This document shows, piece by piece, positions 1 to 12,300 of a DNA stretch of 64,000 bases. Location of the stretch: contig OZ017758.1 of the NCBI GenBank assembly GCA_963969365.1, positions 124,001-188,000 of the forward strand, read 5' to 3'. This DNA is from Asterochloris sp. CNOR1 (lineage: Eukaryota > Chlorophyta > Trebouxiophyceae > Trebouxiales > Trebouxiaceae). The position numbers and the translations under genes are program-made. The notes under the pieces were generated by a model that did not search any database, had not been told where the DNA came from, and saw only the letters and a program-made list of their open reading frames with translations. Numbering within the stretch: position 1 is the stretch's first letter; each line of letters starts with the position of its first letter.

Positions 1-285
1 CCTCCACCAAGCGGAGGCGCGGCGGAAGGCTGATTCTCGGAGTCAGGGCCGTCAGCAGATCTAGATGTGCGCGCCTACCGTCAATCAGGCTTGGCAGGTA
101 CGTTGGTTGGTTTGTGCTTACTTACCCATTTGGTCAGCCAGGTATCCCCCCGACCCAAATGGGAGCTAGACTGGCATTGAAACGCTGCATATAAGCATGT
201 GAGAGAGAGCAAGATTTTCAGTCCCAAAGTAGTGGGCTGCCGCTTCAGTCAATATTTGACTGACATTGTATGGCTCTGTTTGCAG

Positions 286-1793
286 GCGCCTGCAACATGG
301 AATGAGCCAACTAAGCTGACGCAAGAGCAGGCTGCAGCCTTTTTCAGTAACAAAGGCCTCAGCGAAAGCCGTCATGCATGGCAAGCAATATTCATCAGCT
401 GCATGGCGAACCTGGCCGTCTTCAGCTTGTGCCGCTACATACATCCGGCCAGCCGCCTGGGGGTGCCAGAAAACAGGGCACTGCACTGGAGCCAGCGCGC
501 AATGAAGGCGACATGGCATCATGACAGCTTCAGGTGGGCAGTCCCAGCTGTAGCTGTGGGTCATGCGGCGCCCTGACTTGACGACCTGAGGCGTGTACAA
601 GCGGCTGCCATGCAGGCTGCTGCCAATGCATAAAGCGCATAACCAGGCTATACTATACTATACTATTCTATAGTATAAAGTGGCAGCTTCAGGAGATGGA
701 TGTGCACATGGCATGCCCAGTGCAATGCCCAGCTCCAATGGACATGGGCATGCCCACCAAGGCAACATGAAATATTGACCAGACAGCCTTCTCCTGTCGC
801 ATCTGCAGGCTGCTTGTTGTGCCTGACATACGCTCGGCCCGCATCAGCCCAGTGGCATTTTGGCTACACCCTTATCGATGAGGTCGCTCCCTCGGTGCTG
901 CTGGGCTTCCTGGTCTCGGACACCCTGCTCATGGCCGCTTTGCGCCCCCTGCGATGCGCTTTCAACCTGGTCCACCACCTGATTTTGGGAGCTCTCATCA
1001 CCTTCCACCTTTGCAATGGCTGTGTCTTTAAGTTACACTACCTCTGGCTTTCTCTGGGGGACATTGTGGTGCCATTTCTACAGCTCAGGTGAGCATTCTG
1101 AAAACATGGTTGAGGCAGAGTTGGTGCCATTTGCCCTGCAATGCTACCCCATGATGTCTCCCCTTGCACTATGCGCTTCTGCTGGCATGCTACAGCGTCA
1201 GCATTATGAGGTACTGCAGCTGTGCCCCATCCGCTTGTGACGAGAACATTTTTGGATGCTTGCAGGTGGCACCTCGCCGTGACCAACAACAAGGGCACAA
1301 TTCTTCACGACCTGACTCTGGTGGCCCTCTGGATTGCGTTTGGCATTTCTCGCCCGATCACCATGTTGCTGGGCCTCAAGTCCACCTGGAGTCTGCTTTG
1401 GTAAGATTGTGGCTTGCAATACACCCTCAGCACACCAGCAGTCAAGCACAAATTTGCCCTGACGCTGGCAGCTGACAGTGTCGTTCAGTTGCAAACCATG
1501 TGTACACTTGACATGTCAAGTCTCAACCTGAGGTTGCTGGCCACAATGTGCTGCGCGCTTTGCTTGCCATTGTGATGTTGTGCTCATGTTGTATCTGCAG
1601 GCAAGTCCACATTCCCGCTGTGCCAATCAACCACTTGTCCCAGTGTGTCATGTGGTGTGTCCTGGTGGCTGGCTATGTTCTCAACCTCTTCTGGTTTTGG
1701 AAGATTTCAGGCCTTGCCTGGTGTGCTGCATGCAAGCTGCTCAAACCAGTCCTGGACTCAAACAATGTTGGCATACTTGCCCAGATCACTTAG
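286..1793 (+). CDS. TLC-domain (TRAM/LAG1/CLN8-like) membrane protein
   Basis: Multi-spanning membrane protein of the TLC family, whose members act in ceramide/lipid synthesis or lipid sensing in the ER; the exact role here is unknown. Proposed exons: 286-533, 783-1088, 1266-1400, 1601-1793 (stop 1791-1793). The last three junctions keep phase exactly. Family hallmarks in order: a GFLVSD segment, the FNLVHHLI double-histidine segment, VVPFLQLRWHLAV, which matches the conserved 'E/D-x-x-x-P-F-x-x-x-R-W' stretch of TLC domains, and the terminal NLFWFWKISG helix. The first exon (from APATWNEPTKL) is less certain; joining it to the next exon needs the weaker acceptor at 782 rather than the TGCAG at 808, which would be out of phase. 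The start codon was not found and may lie upstream or outside the window; a strong donor (GTACGT) at 98 suggests a 5' exon ending at 97. The TLC assignment is fairly sure, the N-terminus is not. Confidence 0.75.
648..677. repeat. Short CTATA/TATAC simple repeat in an intron
   Basis: A run of CTATACTATAC units followed by an imperfect inverted half (CTATAGTATA). It lies in the intron between the first two proposed exons of the TLC gene. No function is evident. Confidence 0.8.
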
Positions 1794-3316
1794 TCTGGCT
1801 GCCTGGATTTATTTGTCTATCCAGCATTTGCTTTCTGCTTGCTGTGGCATTTCAGTCCCAATATCCCCCCCCCTGACATGTGCCTGAGTTACCTCTAGTA
1901 CCACAAAGCGCACCCCCTCACCGCCAGCACAGTCCGCTACCAGAGCGTCAGGAAACTTCCAACCCAGTCTCCAGACTTGCAATCTGCAGCCTTATGGCCC
2001 AATATTGACCCATTCCAGGATGCAGTTCAACTTGTCAAATACATCATCTGAGTTTTGTGTGAAACCTCTTAGCATCATCACTGTCTTTTGCAGCCTTACT
2101 TTCAGCAATCCTATGCTGTGCTGTCGCTCATCTGCCGCATTTTACATAAGCACTGCCCTGTCTCCTCGTGACTTTTGTTCATGAATTGGCATCGAATAAA
2201 AGACATCATCTACAAAGACGCGCCTCTGCCAGTAGGAGGCTGCCATTGCTGATGTCCTCAGTCAGCAGGCCAAAAGCACAGGCTCTACTGTGTTGCCAAT
2301 AACAGCCTTCCACTCTGTGTCACATCACAATGCAAGGAAAGTACATTGAGACCCAGAATAATGCTGGTGGCACTGAGCAGGGTGGGAGAGCCTGAGGCAT
2401 GAGCACAGGAGGGCTTGGCACCACCGACATCAGTAAGTGAATTAGACAAAGTGACTCACTTCAGCTGAGCTCATGAGTCTGCAGGCCCAGACGAGGTGAC
2501 TTGATGAGCTCCATCCCCAGTGTCAAACTCTTTCCAGCCATCAGAAGGCTGCAGGTCTGGCCAAATCGCAGGCGCCATGACAGAGCTCAAGGACCTCTTG
2601 GATGCAGGGAGCTGCGCATCAGTCTGCTAATGCGTTCATGAGCTCTGGCATTGACTTCTGCGCCTCGACAGATGCCTGCCTACCCTTTTAAAAGAGCTAC
2701 AAAATCTTGTAGCTCGAAAGTGGCTGCCTTTCAGACTTCACACCCTGCCACTGCAGATGAGAACTGTAGACAATGACCCCTCCCCATCACACAATCAGCA
2801 CTACTTAGGATTTGGCAGCTGCATCACCATTGGCCGCAATCACTATTGGCGGTATACCTGTCTGACTAGTAAAGATCTCATTGCTTATGGCAGTTGCTGG
2901 CAGTGTCCCTCCGCCACAGCTCATGAGCATGTGACTCCTGAGTCACATCCGTACTAGCTCACTCCTGTGATTCCAACCAGTTTGCAGCTGCGACAAATTT
3001 GCAAGTCTGTGGCTTTACAAGAATCATCTGATGTGTCCTTTGCCTCGCTCTACATGAATGCAAACAGAATTTGAGGAGCTTCATATGGCTGATAACGTGT
3101 AGACAGCAGGTAGCTACATAGCTACATAGCTACATAGCTATAGCCCTTAGTCTTGTAATGGAGATACTATGCAGGCTAAGGGCAAGGGGCAATGCAGCAA
3201 GACAGAATGGACACACAAAGATCTTTGTTGTTGCATGCCCTCTAGAGGGAAGGGTGACAAGGATTAGGGAAAGTCACGACGTTGACGTAGCAGACTGGGC
3301 GCACAGCTTATAAGTC
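1794..3316. other. Intergenic region, convergent 3' ends
   Basis: About 1.5 kb between the stop of the TLC gene (+) and the stop of the ABCB gene (-). No open frame here resembles a known protein; the longest sensible one (2757-2957, 66 codons) has no recognisable features. It presumably holds both 3' UTRs. Confidence 0.6.
3111..3142. repeat. 8-bp tandem repeat (TAGCTACA)n
   Basis: Four consecutive copies of TAGCTACA with a short tail, in the convergent intergenic region about 170 bp beyond the ABCB stop codon. Plain simple repeat. Confidence 0.85.
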
Positions 3317-6300
3317 TCAGATAATTTGTTGATGTCTCACAAGGTTGGCATAGACCCCATCTTTGCTGACCAGCTCCTCATGGCTACCTTTCTCCACAAC
3401 TTTGCCTTCTTGCAGCACTGCAGCAGCAAAGCCTCTGGGCCATTCAGTTTAGTGACCTTGCCTCACAAAAGCAACACCCATTGGTGAAGTGACAGGACAC
3501 TACAGCTGAAGTAAGCGCGCAGGCATTGGTGTGTGTCATGTGCAAATGAACCAGCACACCACTCAAGGTGACGACATGCCTCTTGATCCCACGCAAGGGC
3601 CCCTCCAGATGGATTTCGTATGAATCTTGGCTCAGCTCACCAGCGATTGTGTCTGCGTGCATCACAGTGTTCAGCCGATGTGCCACGACCACAGTAGTCC
3701 TGCCCTGCATCAGCCGGTCCAGGGCCTGCTGCACAAGCTGCTCTGATTCAGCATCAAGCGCTGATGTGGCCTCGTCCAGCAGAAGAACCTGTAGGGCATG
3801 CAGTGGCACGTGTACCATTGCAGCCACTCAGGCATGACAGCACTGCGGGACCCAGATGCTGCGCATAGGTGCACTAACTTGAGACAACACTCCCTTTCCA
3901 CAAACGGTGGTACGTTTCAGTACCTGTGCAGAGAGGAAAACAATGCCCTTCAGGACCTGGCCGCTACTCATCAAGCTCGGGGCAGGACAAGTGCACACCT
4001 TTGGGTCCTTGATGATGGCTCGAGCAATGGCCACACGCTGCTTCTGGCCCCCGGACAAAAGAATCTCACCACTGCCAACCTGCAGCACTTCCAAAACTGA
4101 TTGGGCGGGCAGGTACAGGAGCCAGCAGCACCAATCAGTAGGCAGCGCAAGGCCACATGCACTTCCACTCCACATCTGCTCAGTTGGTAAGGTGCACTTG
4201 AGTTGCAAGCCATAATTCCTGTGATACTGTCGTGCTTGATGCACATGCACTGACTGAAGAGGAGCCAGTTGCAAAGCAGATTGCGTAGTCGGCAGAAGAT
4301 ACCATTTGACAGTGTGGGGAGCTGGGCAGCCAACTGAAGCTGTTAGGGGCTTGCCTTTGTGTTGTAGCCTTGTGGCAGGGCCGAAATGAAAGTGTGGGCA
4401 TTGGCCTGCCTGGCAGCTGCCTCCACTGCTGCAGAGGTGGCGTCAGGGCGGCCATAGGCAATGTTTTTGGCAATGCTGCAGGCAGCAGCAGGAAACATAA
4501 GTCAACTGCTGCAGGCGACGGGTGAGCTGCTGCAGGGATGACATGCTCGTTGCCCCCCACAAGTCCAGTATGGGTGATGGGCACATGCGAGAGACACAGG
4601 AAGGCAGCTTCAGCACACCTGCATACATTCAGGACTGAGCTGCTTGCAGTGGCAATGACAGTTCAAGCCTGGTGCTTTGAAGATTAGGGAATGCTGGCCG
4701 GTTGGCACATGAGGGGCTCATGCAGCATCTTTCTCTCCAAAAGCGGAGACTTGCTGACCAGATGGAACATTGTGATGGCTGGAATGTCACCTGCCAGAAA
4801 ACAGGACTGGCTCCTGGCTGACAAGCCCTATCTGATCCCGCACATGCTTGATGTCCAGCTCATCGATGTCTGTGCCGTCAAACAGCACCTGCATGGGCAC
4901 ACATAATGCTGAGCCTTCAGCTCAGGCCCCAGCTCAGGGCACTTCCTGCTCAAAGCATGAGCTGAGAACATACCCTCCAAAGCTGCCCTTGCGGTGCGCC
5001 TGCCAGGAGGTCTTTTGCCATAGCTTTGTGCATGCAGGCTCTGATTCCACACCCAGCCAGCCCTGAACATGTGGCAGAAGCCCGCAAGAGGCCGACAACG
5101 TGCCAAGGCAGGTTGTAGCGTCCTGTGTTGATTCACGCTACACAGGTGCACTCCTTTTTGCCCCACCCTCCCTTCCTCCTCTGGGCTGTGCATGCTGTGA
5201 CAATGCCGCCACGTTCAAGTGGCCCTCCTCTGATGTGCAACCACCCAGTAGGAGACCCATGCTGTGCAGGTGGAGGTGTGACAAGCCATCAGATCGTCAC
5301 CCTCTGCCCGCGTGACAACCCTGCATGAGGGCTATGCTGTGCAGATGCAGCTGCATCATCTCCCCACCTGGCAGCCCTCCTCTGCACTGTGACATCTCTG
5401 CGCTGGGCATGCTGGGCCAAAGCAGCTGCAACAGTGCCCCAATTAGGTCGCCCCATGAATCTCGTGCATGAGGGCCCTGCTGTGCAAATGAAGCTACATC
5501 ATCCCCCCACAAGTGCAGCTGCATATCCCCCCCCCCCCCCCCCCCCCCACCTGCCCCCCCTCCTCTGCCCTGTAGAAGCCGAGCAGGAGTGCGATGATGG
5601 TGGACTTGCCACTGCCAGACTGCCCGACCAGTGCCAGAACCCGCCCAGGCTCAATGCTCAGGTTGAATTCCCTGCAGGAGCAGCGAGATCATCATTATCA
5701 CTGTTGTCTCAAGGGCTGCGGGGGCAGTCCTAAAGCTATTGCAGCCTCACACCTCAGCTTTGAGTTGCTGCAGGGGCAGCCAAGGCATATCAACAGGCAG
5801 CTTGAAGTTTACATTTTGAGCTCTGCCGCATTTACACCAGCAGCCGAACTTGTGGCAGCTGCGTCAGCGTGGTGACTGGAGGCATATCCAAACAACGCAC
5901 GCATGTTGTATGCAGCGCATCGTAAATTCATGGGCAACTCAAGGGTCCAAACAGCGCGTCACCTGAAGACCTGCACCTCTGGCCTGGCAGGATAATGGAA
6001 GCTGACATTGCGCAGCTCGACCCTGCCCTCCAGCTGTGGCTGCTTGCCAGAGCCTCCTGCAGTTTGACCAGACATCAGGCACCCAATGCTCAGCAATGCG
6101 CAAAGCTGCCGCGCAGCTAGCACCGCACAGCTCCTGTAGCAGATGCTGCCACTCACCACAATGTCCTGCACCCTCAGCAGGGAACCTTTCACACTGGCTG
6201 GATTGAAACTCAGATGGTGGTAAGTTTCTATCATTGCAGAAAACAGCGGGTGCCAGCCTGCTGAGACAGCAGGCCAGACTGCTCAACTCCCACACCAGCC

Positions 6301-9300
6301 TGAGCACCTATGTTCCCCTGGGCCAGCAGGTGTAAGACAAGCATGCCTGATCAGTGTGTTGCTGGTGCCACAACAGCCACTCACCCGTCTGTGAGGCGGC
6401 AGGACGGGCGTCCAGGATGCCAAACACGCTCTTCATGGCGCTGCCTGCCTTGGCAACGTCAGGAAACGACATCTGGGCCCGACCTGCGCCCATCGCCGCA
6501 AGGACTATGGAAAAGAATACCTGCAGAACAGAAGAAGGGAGATGAAGGTGACACCAGGCATTGTGCATTATGCAGTGCTGCATGCTGCCCCATGTGATGC
6601 TGCCCTGTTGGCAGCATACAACACAAATACCACGATTGTGCACAAGCTGCAGCAGGGTTCAGCAACAGTACGGTCATTCATCAAGCCCAGCATCTGCCTC
6701 TGGAGGGCTCTTCGTTGTTGCCACCAAGCAGGGCAGCACCTGAGCTGCTTCTCAATCATGGCCACCCCTCACCTTGAGCATGTCAGTAAGGCTCATGCGA
6801 CCGCTGGCCACCTGATGCCCCCCGTACCAGAAGGCCAAGGCGTTGACTGCATAGGTCACGCAGTTGGCAACGCCAAAGGCAACGCCGGCAGAGATGGCTG
6901 AGCTTTGAATGCGCTTGGATGGCGCCTTTAGGTGCTGAGCATACAGGGCACATATGTCGGGCTGCAGGCCGAAGGCGGCTATGGTGCGGATGCTGCTGAT
7001 GGCCCGGGCCGCCACCCGCGTTGGCAACCTGGAAGTGCTGCTCAGCCTGCAGCAGCAGAAGGCTGGTGGTGAGGCCAGGGGGAGTGCTGTGACTTTGCAA
7101 GCGCCTGTGTGCCAGTGGCAGGAGCAGGGTGCTGTGACTCATCAGGTGCCTGCCTGCCATTGGCAGGGAAATGGGTGTAACCCATGGGAGGGACAAATGC
7201 ACATTGGTCTGCAGCAGTAGGAGGGCTCTCTGTGGTAACGTGGGGCGCTGTGACCATGAGATAGTGGTTGTCGGCCTGCAGCAGGAGGGGAAAGTTCTTG
7301 TGGCCACGAGGGCAGCTGTGAGCCTGTGCATGCTTCTGAGCTCATTGCAGGGAGAGCATGCCCTTGAGAACGATGTCAAAAGTGTGGGCCAGGACATGCC
7401 TGTCAGCCTGCAGAAGCAGGGGGACATGTTTGTGGCAGGGGAAGGCTGGTCACCAGTCTTGCCCTGCAGCATGACGAGAGGGTGCTCAATGAAGGCAGGG
7501 CTGCTAGGCACCTGCAGCATTGTTGTGGCCGCAAACAGAACATGGCAGCCAACCCAAAAAAGCATGTGACTAAGTGAACATGCCCAGAGCTGGGCTCCAG
7601 CAGAGGGGAGGCAGCAGGTGGACAGTGTTTGACGGTATGGCCACTAGCGGGCAAGCCCTGCCATGTGCTGCCATTGCTAGAAGGGCATGGCCGTCAGGAA
7701 TCTGCCGTGTGGTCTATACAGGGTGTCAGTGGCTGTGTCTGGCAGTGCTGGCGGCGGGGAAGGCATGCTGCCCAATGTCAGTGTCAGACAGGAGTCTGGC
7801 AGCATGTACCTGCAGCACTGAGCTGCAGCTGAAGCATGTGAAACTGACCTGAGCTGAAAACCCAATGAGGAATCTGGACTGGACTCCATAGGCTGCGACT
7901 GTCAGCGGCAGAGTCGCCAGCACCACTAGCGTCATGCGCCATCCAGCAGTGAACGCGATGATCTGCACCAGGCAGCACATGGCACCTGATCTGTGTTCTG
8001 AGGACTAGAAGGCATGAAATGGTTGCAGCAGCAGTTGGCACAGCTGGCAGCCATGGCTCAATGGCAGTGATGATGTGAAATCAGTCCCGTCTGGTCACCA
8101 GAATGCATTGATGAGCAAGCCTTGCACGCACTGAGTAGCTGTCAGGCAGTCTGGGAGATGCACCATGCACGCTCAAGGGTGGACTGTGCAGACTCACAAA
8201 GGCTGCAAGCACAGTTACGAAGTTCTGGGAGATCAGCCCCAGCACATCTCCCATAGCGCCTCTGATGTGCAGTGTGTCGGTGGCCAGCCTCCCAGCAATT
8301 GTGCCGCTGCTGTTCTCCGGCTGGTCAAACCATGCAATCTCCTGCGGGTGGGTAGAGGACAAGGTGCCGGTGAGCTAAAGAGCTTAGGCTGCGGGGTGCC
8401 AATAGCAAAGCAGTGACAGCAGGCAGCCAGTCAAGCCCTGGTCAGCAAGCCACAGCAAGACAGCCTCCAGTGTGAAGCACTTGCCTGCTGCAGCGGCTCC
8501 AAAAGTGTGTCAGCTGTTGCCATTGATGCATCACCTATCTTAGGCCACAATCAAGCAAGTCAGCGCAAGACTGCTGTCCCTGTGGGGCTTGCAACCTGCC
8601 TGCACTGGGCCTGCCCATTGCGGCCACATGAGGCAGGGCAACAAACAGTGGGCTACACCTGCAGCCCATCTACAGTCAACCTGCATCATACAGTAACACC
8701 ATTAGAGGCAGCTCACCTGGGACTTGGGCCGCTGTAGTGGGCTTCACCCGCACACCCGGCTCAGCTGGGAAAGGTGGCAGACAGGGTGCTATACCTGCAG
8801 CCCGTCCCCAGCCTGCTGGAATGGGCTGCACCTGCACCTCTGGCTCACCTATAGCAGATCAGATGCTATACCTGCAGCCCATCCACGGTCAACCTGCTGC
8901 ATGTTGCAGCCGCATTGAGGGCATTCCACCTGGGACAAGCTGGCTGACATGCACCGCACCCACAAACAAGGCAGCTCACCTGGCTTAGGCAGGTGTCGGG
9001 TTCTTATTGCAGCCCACTTGCCGTACTTGTGCCCAGATTGCTGCACACAACAGCCCTGGCCCTGGCAGCCCACCTGAGATAACAGGGCTGGCCTTGAGGT
9101 GATACTTCACCCCTGCTGCACCTGACAGCCCGCCAGGAAGAGGTGACAGACATGAGGGATGTACAGACGCTGCGCCAGCTTCTGAGGTCTGCCTGCTGTA
9201 CCCGACAACCCACCTGGGACGGGATGGCAGACATGAAGTGAATGCCCAGCTGCTGTGCCAGCTTCTGAGGTCTGCCTGCTGTACCCGATAGCCCACCTGG

Positions 9301-12300
9301 GACGGGATGGCAGACATGAAGTGATGCCCAGCTGCTGTGCCAGCTTCTGAGGCACGTGACAGCCCACCTGGGACAGGATGGCTGACATGAGGGTAATGCG
9401 CAGCCGCCGCGCCAGCTTCTGCCCCATGATGGCAAAGCAGCCCTGCTGCAGGGCACCGCAGACAAGCGCTGCCCCGCCCACACTCGCAGAGATGGCGCAG
9501 TACTTCCTGATCTGGGCCTGCAGGGGGGAAGAAAACATCGTAATATCAAATCCGCAAATGCCAAAAGAAGTGGGATAGAGGCTGCAAGCAATCTGGTCAC
9601 AGGCCAGGACTATTTCATTGGCCAGCTGCCCACCTTGGCTCATCAGGCTGCAAAGGGCATGCCACCACATGCATCTATATTGATTAGCCACACCTTTCTG
9701 CAGCACAGGCTAGAACGGCAACCCAAACCTGTTCATGAAGGCACTTGTGAGCAGGCACTGGCTGCTGTGCAGCAACATTAGCTTGTCCTGGGCAATGCCC
9801 TGAAGGCATGCAGTTCCTGCCTTCATAACAGTTGGGCTTGGATTGAAGTAGGCTCCCGCTAGCTCTGACAGCACCAGAGCTAGCACAGGCATCATCACCC
9901 CAATGCCTGCAGGAATAAAAGATGGTAGTGACAATCAGGCACAGCACTGCTGTCGTTACTGCAACCTCAGGCCAATGTTGGAGTGGCACTGCCATCAAGA
10001 TGCGATGCCGGCAGCTGCAGGGTGCCTGGTGCCCCATGAATGCTGAGGCACTGCTCTTCCTCGACCCCCAGCAGTGCAACAGGAGAACTCGTGGAGCATT
10101 TGACATGTTTGGAGCAGCACGCAGTAGCAGCTTCAATTACCTGCGCTGCCAAGACATCCTAACACTGTGATGGGCCAGGGACACTCCTTCCAATTCAGCT
10201 TCAGCAGTCTCAAATACCCAGTGTCATCCTGCAAGGCATTGCACAGCTCAATGTTTGTCAACGAGAGTATCAAGGGGCAGACAAGTTCAAATGAGGCTCA
10301 GAAGAGACATACACAAGCGAGACACAGAGCAGGCTGCAGACAAACTATACTCATGCACAGCTTTGACAATGATGTGGATCGGTGAATCCAGGCTTCAACC
10401 AGCCAACTGCCAGCAGAGCTGTAGCCTCAATCAGCCCAATGCCAGCAATACTGCACCCACAAACAGCTCAACGCCAGCATCGCTGCACCGCAAAGGGATG
10501 CCGGAGGTTGATGAAGCATGCACTCTGACAGCACTGCGCATGACCATCCTTCGACTCATTCCATCCTTGTACTGCGTCTGACAGCAAGATGCAGGACATC
10601 CTGAAACAGCACAGCAGAGGGCAGCAGGCAAAGGCGTCAGCTGTGCACCTGTTGCTGCTTGGCAGCCTGCGGCTTTGAGACACGCCTGGGCCTGTCGCGT
10701 CTGCACACCCTCCCAGGCAGCTCTGTGCGCAGTGCAGTGGGAGCGACTGCCGCCCCTACGGCAGCTGGCACTGGCTGAATCAGCTCAGGTGCAGATTGCA
10801 GCAGGTCGACCTGCAGGGCAGCAACTGGGACACTGACTTGTGCAGCTTGCCTGCATGTAGCTTGGGCACACAAGATAGAAAGGTTGGCAGAGAATGGGAG
10901 AATGGGAGACAAGCAGCCAGGTGTGCCGCAGTTTGGGCAAGGTCACCGTGTGAGGTCAATGCAGTGTCCTAGGCCGGTTGCACAGTCTTTGTTGCAGCTG
11001 GTGGGACTGGAGGAGGCAGAGCGTGAAGCTGGAGTCCTGACCTGGGAGTCAAGAACGCAAGAGTCCAAAACGTGCTGATTTACAACGAAGCTCTGACTTG
11101 GTCTGCTGGTGTGGCACCTGTCACTCTGCACTGATGACTGGGGACGATCGACTGCCACTGGTACAGGCGGCTGTGAGATATTGAGAGCATGGGATTCTGA
11201 TTTCGCTGGCGGGGCAGCATCGTCTATTACCTGCATGAAGATCGATTACGCTGTGAAAAGTTTGTGCCAGCTGACTTGCACACTCAAAAGGGCCCAGGTG
11301 CACAACACTGGGCGAGCAGCACTTTGACTGCAGGTCCAGGCGGACGGCACTTTGAGTGCAGGGACCAGGCGGACGGCAATTTTGACTGCAGAGACCAGGC
11401 GGACGGCACTTTGAATGCAGGGACCAGGCGGACAGCAATTTTGGGTGCGGGGACCAGGCGGACGGCACTTTGAGTGCAGGGACCAGGCTTACTGGAAGGT
11501 GTGCAGAGTGTCATGCAGAGCAGGTAGCTGTGCCAACCACTGCAAGGGGCTGTCCACAGCAACCAGTGAGCCAACCTGAGAGTTCAGAAGCTTGGTGTCC
11601 AGCACAGCGGAGGACAGCACATCCTCCAGCCGCTCAGGGACGCTGAGCTGGATCTGGTGGGAATTGGGTTGGCTGACCTTGTGTGACATCTGGTGTGGAC
11701 TGTCGTCTTCTGGCTCTACAAAGGCAGCCTGCATTGCAAAGCCACTTATTATGCAAGATTCTTCACAGGTTGTGAGTTGCGGCTCACATCACGTTTTGAC
11801 AACTGAGTAATGCAGGCTGGGCATGCTTGCAGATGCTGCGCTCTGGGCACGCTTGCAGCTGCCATGCTCCGGGGAGCAACACAGCATAGTATAGCCCAAC
11901 AGTCAAAGAGCGTGAATGATACACACCTGATTGTCGCCTCGCCGGGCTGCTGCCTGCAGCTTGATCAGCGCTGCGTAAGCGCCCCCAGGACGGCGCATCA
12001 GCTCAGCATGGCTGCCCTGCTCCACGACCTGGCCGTGCTTCATCACTGCAGCAACGCTGCAGCGGATGACCGCGCCACTGTTACCCAGCAGGCACTCTTG
12101 ACTGGGCCAGCACCAGTTATCATGTGCATACATGTGAAGGACTAAGACCAGGATACCACGCGACAGGACTGTAAAGACGCTGATGAACTTGAGGACACTG
12201 TGCAAGTCCCAGCCTGAGGGATACAGCGGCTGTGCACGGGCTTGAGCACACTGCAGTGGTGCAAGTGGAAGCATGGCGCCGCTGCTGTGAAGGTCAGATT

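Noticed and set aside
6783-7565. 260-codon open frame on the - strand
   Set aside because: It spans an ABCB exon (out of frame) and its upstream intron. Composition is that of repeated intron sequence, and the ABCB exon explains the region.
9120-9370. Regular short repeats as a CRISPR array
   Set aside because: Repeats are degenerate, contain exon sequence and splice sites, lack unique spacers of constant length, and sit in a eukaryotic intron.
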